Of a stretch of DNA of 64,000 nt, positions 57,138 through 64,000 are shown piece after piece. Positions within the stretch are counted from its first letter, which is position 1; every line of letters begins with the position of its first letter. The stretch spans positions 337,039 to 401,038 of the forward strand of contig NZ_VRMJ01000042.1 of NCBI RefSeq assembly GCF_009832745.1, given 5' to 3'. The position numbers and the translations under genes were made by a program. Source of the DNA: Polaribacter septentrionalilitoris (lineage in GTDB: Bacteria; Bacteroidota; Bacteroidia; Flavobacteriales; Flavobacteriaceae). Under the pieces are notes generated by a model, which saw only the letters and a program-made list of their open reading frames with translations, was not told the DNA's origin and did no database searches.

Positions 57138-57323
57138 TTATCTAGTAAAAAGTTAAATAAAACTGCATTTTTGTAAAAATTTATAACTCTGAAATAAAAA
57201 CTTCAATCACATAAATTTAAGCTAGCAGAAACAACATAGAAAAACATTACAAACCTTAATTATACATAGCAGTAAGACCTTTTTTGAGAACATTATAAAC
57301 TAATATATACAAAATCCAAACCT
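57138..57323 (+). other. Predicted long 5' leader of the MFS transporter gene
   Basis: AT-rich region of 186 bp between the predicted -7 box and the ATG. I see no reading frame of note, no obvious riboswitch and no strong hairpin. A second, nearer promoter without the direct repeat cannot be excluded. Confidence 0.4.
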
Positions 57324-58745
57324 ATGAGTTCATCATCCAATTCTAAATATTTATTAAAATTAACTTTAGTTGCAACACTTGGCGGACTTCTGTTTGGTTA
57401 CGATACAGGTGTTATTTCTGGAACAGTAGGCTCTCTAGAAAGTTTTTTTGTAACACCAAAAGGATTATCCGAAACTGCAGCTAGTGCCTTTAAAGGATTT
57501 TTAGTTTCTAGTGCATTAATTGGTTGTGTTATTGGTGGAATTTTTGGCGGATTAATTAGTAAAAAATTAGGGAGAAAAAAAGGTTTAATTCTAGCAGCAA
57601 TTCTATTTTTAATTTCTGCTTTGGGTTCTGCAATGCCAGAAATGTTAATTGCTCCTATTGGTGAATTAGATCATACTTTTTCTACCATCTTTATTGTATA
57701 TAGAGTTATCGGTGGTATTGGTGTTGGTTTAGCATCAATGCTATCTCCTTTATATATTGCTGAAATTGCACCCGCAAATAGTAGAGGTAGGTTAGTTTCT
57801 TTTAATCAATTAGCTATTGTAGGTGGTTTTATGGTGGTTTATTTTGTTAACTACTTTATTTCTAGAGGTGGTGGTTCTGATGCTTGGCTAAATGAAGTGG
57901 GTTGGAGATGGATGTTTGCTTCAGAAGTGATACCTGCAGGATTATTTTTAGGATTACTATTTTTTGTACCAGACACTCCTCGTTCTTTAATGCTAAAAAA
58001 TAAACCTCAACAAGCTTTAGATGTTTTAGTTAAGGTAAATGGAGAAGTAGAAGGAAAAAGAATTTTATCAGAAATTAAAAACTCTGTTGTAGAAACTTCT
58101 GGAAAACTGCTGTCTTATGGATGGACAGTAATTATAATAGGTATTCTTCTTTCTGTTTTTCAACAATTTGTAGGGATTAATGTCGTGTTATATTATGCTC
58201 CAGAAATTTTTAAATCTATAGATCCAGATACTGATGGAGCTCTATTACTAACCATTATTGTTGGTATTGTAAACTTCTTATTTACAATTATAGCCGTAAA
58301 AACTGTAGATAAAAAAGGTAGAAAGCCACTAATGTTAATAGGGGCTTTAGGTATGGCTGTAGCTATGTTAGCTTTAGGTTTTGTATTTTTCTCAGGCGCA
58401 ACTGGTTATTTAGCTTTAGGATGTATGATGTTATATGTAGCTAGTTTCGCGTTAAGCTGGGGACCAGTTACTTGGGTATTATTATCGGAAATATTCCCAA
58501 ATAAAATTAGAGGAAAAGCAATGGCAATAGCAGTTGCTGCCCAATGGATTTCTAATTATTTAGTATCCTTAACATTCCCAATGATGAATGACAACTCTGC
58601 ACTTACTGAGCAATTTAATCACGGATTTGCATATTGGGTGTATGGTGCTATGTCTTTATTAGCCATGTGGTTTGTTTGGAAATACATCCCTGAAACAAAA
58701 GGAAAAACTTTAGAAGAGATGGAAAATATTTGGAAAAAGAAGTAA
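57324..58745 (+). CDS. MFS sugar porter (sugar:H+ symporter family)
   Basis: 473-aa inner-membrane transporter with twelve predicted helices of the sugar-porter family (XylE/GalP type). Signatures are GGLLFGYDTGVISGTVG in helix 1, SKKLGRKKGLILAA in loop 2-3, YRVIGGIGVGLASMLSPLYI, VDKKGRKPLMLIGA and the C-terminal PETKGKTLEEME. QQFVGINVVLYYAPEIF in helix 7 is typical of sugar-contacting residues. It should carry a monosaccharide released from ulvan, such as rhamnose, xylose or a uronate; which one is unknown. It is the only plus-strand gene, has its own shared promoter element and ends in a strong terminator. Confidence 0.95.
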   Translation: MSSSSNSKYLLKLTLVATLGGLLFGYDTGVISGTVGSLESFFVTPKGLSETAASAFKGFLVSSALIGCVIGGIFGGLISKKLGRKKGLILAAILFLISALGSAMPEMLIAPIGELDHTFSTIFIVYRVIGGIGVGLASMLSPLYIAEIAPANSRGRLVSFNQLAIVGGFMVVYFVNYFISRGGGSDAWLNEVGWRWMFASEVIPAGLFLGLLFFVPDTPRSLMLKNKPQQALDVLVKVNGEVEGKRILSEIKNSVVETSGKLLSYGWTVIIIGILLSVFQQFVGINVVLYYAPEIFKSIDPDTDGALLLTIIVGIVNFLFTIIAVKTVDKKGRKPLMLIGALGMAVAMLALGFVFFSGATGYLALGCMMLYVASFALSWGPVTWVLLSEIFPNKIRGKAMAIAVAAQWISNYLVSLTFPMMNDNSALTEQFNHGFAYWVYGAMSLLAMWFVWKYIPETKGKTLEEMENIWKKK

Positions 58746-58770
58746 CATTAACATTCTATTTCTATTTGTT

Positions 58771-58825
58771 AAAATTAAAAGCAAAAGACATACATTATGT
58801 ATGTCTTTTGCTTTTAATTTTTTTC
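58771..58825 (+). terminator. Rho-independent terminator after MFS gene, 24-bp perfect stem
   Basis: Arms 58771-58794 and 58798-58821 are exact reverse complements with a 3-nt loop (TTA), followed by T. It begins 25 bp after the stop codon. The stem is unusually long for a terminator. Confidence 0.93.
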
Positions 58826-59224
58826 TTTCATAAATACCCATCCTGTATAAATAAATTATACTTATAAATTGGCTAAACCTTAGCATGAGTCTTTTTTTTA
58901 CTTTATCATAGATTTACACTATCATAAACTTAACACACAAGTTTCTTTTACAAAACAACTTACAGAGTAATTCTATAGCATTAATCTAAATTTAGATTGT
59001 TTATCATTTTTATTTTTTCCAAACCCTTATCACACAAATTCATCTGCAGATAGCAATCATCCTTAAATACTCTTTTATTATATCATGAATTCTACTTAAT
59101 GATACTAATTTTAGCATATCTTTTGCAATTAGGAATATCACTTAATTTGTCTAATTCTTACCCTAATTTGTATTGCTTAATAGTTATATTAAAAACTGAC
59201 TATACTTAATCCTATAATAGATTA
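58826..59224. other. AT-rich intergenic region, no gene seen
   Basis: About 400 bp between the two terminators. It holds an isolated ATCCTGTA at 58840-58847, which is the second half of the promoter repeat on the minus strand but lacks the first half and any gene downstream. I see no other feature. Confidence 0.5.
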
Positions 59225-59262
59225 AATAAAAAAACCGAAAGAAAAATTTCTTTCGGTTTCAA
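59225..59262 (-). terminator. Rho-independent terminator after SusD-like gene
   Basis: Stem AAACCGAAAGAAA/TTTCTTTCGGTTT (59232-59244 and 59247-59259). The minus-strand transcript runs into seven T. It lies 29 bp after the SusD stop. Confidence 0.92.
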
Positions 59263-59288
59263 TCCAAATAAATCAATTCAAACTAATT

Positions 59289-60863
59289 CTATCTGTATCC
59301 ATTATTTGTTGGATCTGACTCCAATAACGCTGGATTTAATTCTAATTCTTGTAAAGGAATAGGTAATTTAACATGATAAGGCTTAATGTTAACATTTGGT
59401 TGCCAGAAACGGTATTCTAAATTCTGAACTACATCTAATAAAATACCCCATCTAATCAAATCAAATCTTCTATGTGCTTCTCCTGCTAACTCCCATTTAC
59501 GCTCATCATACATCGCTTCTCTAAATCCTTGTTGACTTACACCTGTAATATCCCAATCAGCTTGATTGTCATAAGCTCTTTTTCTTATAGCGTGCATATA
59601 ATTTAATGCCTTTGCTGTTGGACCATTTAATTCATTTTCACATTCTGCCGCCATTAAATAAACATCACCTAAACGAAAAATCATTCTATTATCCGAGTGA
59701 TTAAAACGAGGAGAACGATCTAATTCTAAGTTCCAAAATTTAGCCATATATGGAAATACTAAATCAAAACCTAAATAATTATCTACAATATTTAATTCTC
59801 TTCTTTTATCGTTTAAAGGGAATTTTTCTGCAAAATCTTTAGCTGCAACTTGCAAGCCTGTACCATTAAATGCCTCACCTCTTGCTTTAAGTGCAGCACC
59901 TAATGCATCTCTTTCATTTGAGTTTTTAGGTTCATCTCTTAAACGAGGATTAAACATACTTGGTCTCCAGTTACTATTACCTGCAAATGCTCTACCTGCA
60001 AATGGTGGATCAAATTGACCTGTTATATCTCTAGCAAAATCTAAAGACCAAATAATTTCAGCATTATATTCGTTAAACTGGTCGAACACTTCATTGTAAG
60101 TAGGTAACAAAATATGAGAAGATTGATTTATAATTTCTTCAGATTTTGCTAAACCTAATTGCCATTGTTTTTGCTTCATGTAAATTTTAGCCATCACAAT
60201 AGCTGCTGCCCATTTAGAAGCTCTACCACTTTGATCACCAGAATATGAATCTTGTAAATTATCTTGAGCAAATTGTAAATCTGCTAAGGTTCCTGTTAAA
60301 ATAGTCGACTCATCTGTTCTTCCCAGTTTACTAATCTCTTCAAGAGTAAGTACTTCTGTGTAATAAGGAGCATCTCCCCAAAGATTTGTAATGTGCCAAT
60401 AACATAGACCTCTAATAAATCTTGCATCTGCAATAATATCTGTTCTCACTGCTTTAGAGCCTATAGCTTCATTACCTGTAACTCTCTCTATGATTACATT
60501 TGCATTTAGTATAGTTCTGTACAAATCTTTCCATGTATCAGAAACACTCATCTTTTGAACTGAAACATCTGCTAAAGCCTCGTTTAATGTATAATTTCCA
60601 ATTGGTTGTACAAAATTTGCAGCACGGTTAGGTTCTATAATATCTGCACCATTATCGTAAAAATGATCTAGCCCAACTTGTCCATAAATGGAGTTGTTTT
60701 TTAAGATAGCATACATTCCTTGAACCGCTTGTCTTGCATCATTTTCTGATGCAAAAAAAGTGTCTGGAGAAATTAACGACCTTGGATCTTCCTCTAAAAA
60801 ACTTTCACAACTAATACTTGTAAAAAGTATGAAGATGTATATAAATATTTTATTTGTTTTCAT
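59289..60863 (-). CDS. SusD-like surface glycan-binding lipoprotein
   Basis: 524-aa RagB/SusD protein that caps the SusC transporter and binds incoming oligosaccharide at the cell surface. Lipobox Cys19 (SISCESFLEEDP) is followed by the typical FFASENDARQAVQGMYAIL. TPR-like helices follow, with RFIRGLCYWHITNLWGDAPY, AAIVMAKIYMKQKQW and EAMYDERKWELAGEAHRRFDLIRWG, all standard SusD landmarks. It starts 12 bp after the SusC gene and the pair forms one transcript. The glycan bound is inferred from the neighbours to be an ulvan oligomer. Confidence 0.97.
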   Translation of the reverse strand: MKTNKIFIYIFILFTSISCESFLEEDPRSLISPDTFFASENDARQAVQGMYAILKNNSIYGQVGLDHFYDNGADIIEPNRAANFVQPIGNYTLNEALADVSVQKMSVSDTWKDLYRTILNANVIIERVTGNEAIGSKAVRTDIIADARFIRGLCYWHITNLWGDAPYYTEVLTLEEISKLGRTDESTILTGTLADLQFAQDNLQDSYSGDQSGRASKWAAAIVMAKIYMKQKQWQLGLAKSEEIINQSSHILLPTYNEVFDQFNEYNAEIIWSLDFARDITGQFDPPFAGRAFAGNSNWRPSMFNPRLRDEPKNSNERDALGAALKARGEAFNGTGLQVAAKDFAEKFPLNDKRRELNIVDNYLGFDLVFPYMAKFWNLELDRSPRFNHSDNRMIFRLGDVYLMAAECENELNGPTAKALNYMHAIRKRAYDNQADWDITGVSQQGFREAMYDERKWELAGEAHRRFDLIRWGILLDVVQNLEYRFWQPNVNIKPYHVKLPIPLQELELNPALLESDPTNNGYR

Positions 60864-60875
60864 GTCTGTTTGTTA

Positions 60876-63800
60876 TTAAAAAGTTAAGTTTAAACCAAAT
60901 GTTACAACTCTTGGGTTTGGATATTGGGCACTTAAATAACCTTGTGCTATATTTCCTAGTCCTGTTCTACCAAAATTACTAGCTTCTGGGTCTATTAATC
61001 TTGTTTTAGATAATAAAAACAAATTAGATCCAGACATATAAAAAGTGGCATTTTTAACACCTTTTAAAATTCCTATTTCATCAACAGGAAAATTGTAAGC
61101 TAATCTTACTGTTTTAAGACGTAAATGTGATCCATCTTCAACATACTGAGAGTTTGGTGGAGTGTTTGTTACAGAATCTGCACCAGCTCTTGGAATATCT
61201 GATGTTGGATTTTGTGGAGTCCAGCGATCTCTTAAATCACCAAATTTTACGGTCTCTCCTCTATTAAAATAATTATTACGCATATTTAAGTTAAATACTT
61301 CATTTCCTAAAGTTCCTTGGAAATAAAATGAGAAATCCCAATTTTTGTAAGAAAATGAGTTTTCAAACCCAAAGATTAAATCTGGAAATGGACTTCCTAA
61401 AACCACATTATCTTCTGTTGATATGATTCCATCTCCATTAAGATCTTCAAATCTTGATCCACCAACTACTTGAGCAGTTAAACCAGATGCATCAATTTCT
61501 GCTTGACTTTTCCATGTTCCTAAATAATTAACCCCTGTATATACAGGAACTGATTCTCCAACAATTAAACGTGTATTACCAGAACCAATAATTGGATCTA
61601 CTACAACATCAATAAAATCAACACCTCCAAGGTCTAAAATTTCATTTTTATTAGATGATAATGTTATATTAGAATTCCATTGAAAATTATCTGTGTTTAC
61701 ATTTTTAGTATTCACTAAAAGTTCCCAACCTTGATTTTGCAGAGATCCAACATTTTGTAATTGACTTGTAAAACCTGTTTGCCTAGGTATAGTAACATCT
61801 AATAATAAATCATCTGTTTTCTTATAGTAATAATTAAATTCTGTAAAAACCCTACCTCCAAACAATGATGCTTCTAATGCTACATCAAATGAGTTTGTAG
61901 TCTCCCATTTTAAATTTGGATTCGCAGGTCTACCTAATGTTAAACCAGGTACTTCAGCTCCATTAAGTGTAGTATTTGCAGCTGTTAAAAGACCAAATGT
62001 TCTGTAAGGTCCTATCGCTTGATTTCCAGATTTTCCCCAACTTGCTCTTAATTTTAGGTCTTTAACAACATCTTGGTTTTGCATAAATTCTTCTTCAGAA
62101 ATTTTCCAAGCTGCAGCTACTGAGGGATAAAACTCGTATTTATTACCCTTTGCAAATCGAGAACTACCATCCGTTCTTCCTACTAATGTTAACAAGTACT
62201 TGTCTTTGTAAGTATAATTTAATCTTCCAAAAAAAGAAGCAATTTGAAATCCAGAGAATGAACTGCTTACAACTGATCTTGTTGGGTCTGAATTACCTAA
62301 ACTGTTAAAGCCTGTAGCATCACTCGTAATTCCAAAAGCTTCTGCTTCAGCAATTTCTGTAGAAGCTTTCTGAAAAGAAGCTCCTGCAAGGGCAGTAATA
62401 CTATGATCATCATTTATTTCTGTATTATACTGAATTGTATTTTCATTATTCCACCCAGTACTAGCAATTGTGCGTACACTAGCACTTCCTTGTCCAGTAT
62501 CACCTACAGAAAGCAAATCTGGTGCCTGACTAGACCTAAAAATATTTCGTTTTGTATTATTAAATTCTGGACTAAATGTTGAACGAATAATCCAATTCTC
62601 TGCTGGCTTATACTCTAAAAAAGCGGTAGCTAGTAAGTTATTTGCTTTGGTTTCATTTGTATTCAATGCTATGTTTGCTATTGGATTTGAAAATGGAGAA
62701 CCAACAACATCATTAAATCCATTATAAGAACCGTCAGCATTATAAACTGGCTGTGTTCGAAGAATACCAAATGCAGCCTGACTGTAGCTAGCCAACGCAT
62801 TATCTTGTTCTAATCTAGAATAGTTTACTCTAAATCCAGCTTTTACCTTATCAGATATTTTAATATCTAAGTTTGATCTAAAAATATATTTTTCTAAACC
62901 AGAGCTTTTTACGATACCTTCTTGGTTAAAATAATTAAAAGAAGTATAGTAGTTCACATTATCTGATGCCCCTGAGACAGATACATCTGCATTATAAATT
63001 AAAGCAGGTCCTAACACCAAATCTACCCAATCATTATCAGGATATGTAGAAGGATTATTAGGAAATGGAATTGCAGCTGATCTAAATGCTGCACTCTCAT
63101 TTGTGAATGCAATTTGTTCTGCTTGAGTTAATCTATCTGGTAACTCAGGTAAAAATTGAATACTGTTGTATAAGTTTAAGGTAATTTGGGGTTTTCCACT
63201 ACCAGTACTTTTCCCACTTTTTGTAGTTACTAATACAACACCGTTTGCTCCTCTAGAACCATAAATTGCAATAGAAGATGCATCTTTTAAAATCTCAATA
63301 GATTTAATATCATTACTGTTAATATTATTCAAGTTAAAGTTGGTACCAACCACAATACCGTCTATAACCCATAGAGGTTCATTGCTACCAGTAATAGAAT
63401 TACCTCCACGAACCCTAATAACTGTACCTGCACCTGGAGCACCACTTACTTGTGTTACTTGCACCCCAGAAGCTCTACCTTGAAGCGCTTGATCTACACG
63501 TGCAACAGGTGTTTGAGTTATACTTTCTGCTTTAATGGTAGAAACTGATCCTGTTAAATCTGATTTTCGTTGAGTACCATACCCGATAACAACAATTTCA
63601 TCCAATTGATTATCAGGGTCCAAACTAATATTGATTGTTTTTTGATTACCAACGACAACTTCTTTAGTAGCATACCCTACATAAGAAAAAACTAATGTTG
63701 CTCCTGAGCTTACATTAATTGAATACTTTCCGTCAAAATCTGTAGTTGAACCTTTTGATGTTCCTTTAACCGAAACAGAAGCTCCAGGCAATGGTTCTCC

Positions 63801-63926
63801 TTCTGCTGAAACTGTTCCTGTAATGGTCTGCGCACTTGCCATAGCTATTGAAAAGAAACTTACAATAGCAATAAAAAAAATACCCTTTAAGTTAGGGGGG
63901 ATTTTAAATGTAATTTTTAAATTCAT
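60876..63926 (-). CDS. SusC-like TonB-dependent outer-membrane transporter
   Basis: 1016-aa oligosaccharide importer. A signal sequence (to about 33, ending MASAQ) is followed by a carboxypeptidase-D-like domain (about 34-105, GTVSAEGEPLPGASVSVKGT) and the SusC motif LDEIVVIGYGTQRKSDLTGS. The plug contains LQGRASGVQVTQVSGAPGAG and AIYGSRGANGVVLVTTKSGK. The 22-strand barrel ends in Phe (TFGLNLTF). Length is normal. It is the first gene of the SusCD operon and carries the shared promoter element 58 bp upstream, at the right window edge. It moves lyase products across the outer membrane with TonB energy. Confidence 0.97.
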   Translation of the reverse strand: MNLKITFKIPPNLKGIFFIAIVSFFSIAMASAQTITGTVSAEGEPLPGASVSVKGTSKGSTTDFDGKYSINVSSGATLVFSYVGYATKEVVVGNQKTINISLDPDNQLDEIVVIGYGTQRKSDLTGSVSTIKAESITQTPVARVDQALQGRASGVQVTQVSGAPGAGTVIRVRGGNSITGSNEPLWVIDGIVVGTNFNLNNINSNDIKSIEILKDASSIAIYGSRGANGVVLVTTKSGKSTGSGKPQITLNLYNSIQFLPELPDRLTQAEQIAFTNESAAFRSAAIPFPNNPSTYPDNDWVDLVLGPALIYNADVSVSGASDNVNYYTSFNYFNQEGIVKSSGLEKYIFRSNLDIKISDKVKAGFRVNYSRLEQDNALASYSQAAFGILRTQPVYNADGSYNGFNDVVGSPFSNPIANIALNTNETKANNLLATAFLEYKPAENWIIRSTFSPEFNNTKRNIFRSSQAPDLLSVGDTGQGSASVRTIASTGWNNENTIQYNTEINDDHSITALAGASFQKASTEIAEAEAFGITSDATGFNSLGNSDPTRSVVSSSFSGFQIASFFGRLNYTYKDKYLLTLVGRTDGSSRFAKGNKYEFYPSVAAAWKISEEEFMQNQDVVKDLKLRASWGKSGNQAIGPYRTFGLLTAANTTLNGAEVPGLTLGRPANPNLKWETTNSFDVALEASLFGGRVFTEFNYYYKKTDDLLLDVTIPRQTGFTSQLQNVGSLQNQGWELLVNTKNVNTDNFQWNSNITLSSNKNEILDLGGVDFIDVVVDPIIGSGNTRLIVGESVPVYTGVNYLGTWKSQAEIDASGLTAQVVGGSRFEDLNGDGIISTEDNVVLGSPFPDLIFGFENSFSYKNWDFSFYFQGTLGNEVFNLNMRNNYFNRGETVKFGDLRDRWTPQNPTSDIPRAGADSVTNTPPNSQYVEDGSHLRLKTVRLAYNFPVDEIGILKGVKNATFYMSGSNLFLLSKTRLIDPEASNFGRTGLGNIAQGYLSAQYPNPRVVTFGLNLTF

Positions 63927-63955
63927 AATTTATAGTTCATTTAGTTAATTATAAC

Positions 63956-64000
63956 GCAAAATATTTCTTAAAAAATTACATACTATCCTGTACAATTATG
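63956..64000 (-). promoter_or_regulatory. Promoter with 10-bp-pitch direct repeat, upstream of SusCD operon
   Basis: Coding strand CATAAT-tgta-CAGGAT (63985-64000), 21 bp before TATTTTGC (63956-63963). The repeat is 58 bp from the ATG and ends exactly at the window edge, so anything further upstream is not visible. Confidence 0.75.

Noticed and set aside
58840..58847. Isolated ATCCTGTA resembling the promoter repeat
   Set aside because: The first half-site is absent (TTTATT), no -7 box stands at the right spacing, and the only gene it would face is the end of the MFS gene on the other strand.
1..64000. CRISPR arrays, tRNA/rRNA genes, insertion sequences
   Set aside because: No regularly spaced repeats, transposase reading frames or structural RNA signatures were seen on reading both strands.

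Overview
The window is a large polysaccharide-utilisation locus (PUL) from a low-GC marine Bacteroidetes bacterium, most likely Flavobacteriaceae. The evidence is the SusC/SusD pair, several type IX secretion (T9SS) C-terminal sorting domains, a hybrid two-component regulator (HTCS), many lipoprotein signals, TAnnTTTG-type promoter boxes and very AT-rich DNA. The genus cannot be fixed by eye. The likely substrate is ulvan, the sulfated rhamnose/uronate polysaccharide of green algae. Two secreted beta-propeller lyases show the His/His/Tyr/Arg spacing I recall for PL24, and a propeller lipoprotein shows the PL25 spacing. With them are four alpha-L-rhamnosidases (2 GH106, 2 GH78), an L-rhamnose mutarotase, six sulfatases, three GH2, two GH43, a GH5-like enzyme, two heparinase II/III-like lyases and an alginate-lyase-fold protein.

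Layout: all genes lie on the minus strand except one sugar transporter. From the right: SusC-SusD (63926 to 59289); a plus-strand MFS sugar porter (57324-58745); a GH5-GH2 operon (56973 to 52960); a T9SS heparinase-like lyase (49356-52757); a decayed GH2 remnant (48746-49290); a small T9SS protein of unknown function (47584-48483); a PL24 lyase with an FnIII lipoprotein (47326 to 44430); rhaM; a second PL24 lyase (41447-43924); a Tat-type lipoprotein of unknown function (39388-41310); an operon of two GH78, a GH43 and two sulfatases (39309 to 29895); the GntR-type and HTCS regulators (29775 to 24545); and a long run of GH2, alginate-lyase-like, two GH106, heparinase-like lyase, PL25, sulfatase, GH2, sulfatase, GH43, sulfatase and a sulfatase cut by the left edge (24451 to 1).

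Working model (inference): secreted T9SS lyases cut ulvan outside the cell and SusCD imports oligomers. Periplasmic or surface sulfatases, rhamnosidases, GH2, GH43 and other lyases finish them, the MFS protein imports monosaccharide, and RhaM equilibrates rhamnose anomers. No GH88/GH105 unsaturated-uronyl hydrolase, PL28 lyase or sulfatase-maturing enzyme was seen here.

The most striking non-coding signal is a shared promoter element. Ten promoters carry a 16-bp direct repeat, roughly CANNAY-N4-CAGGAT with a 10-bp pitch, about 20-21 bp upstream of a TAnnTTTG-like -7 box. It is oriented the same way relative to every downstream gene, including the one plus-strand gene. It is absent in front of the two regulator genes. 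It probably defines the regulon, with the HTCS as the leading candidate for the protein that binds it.
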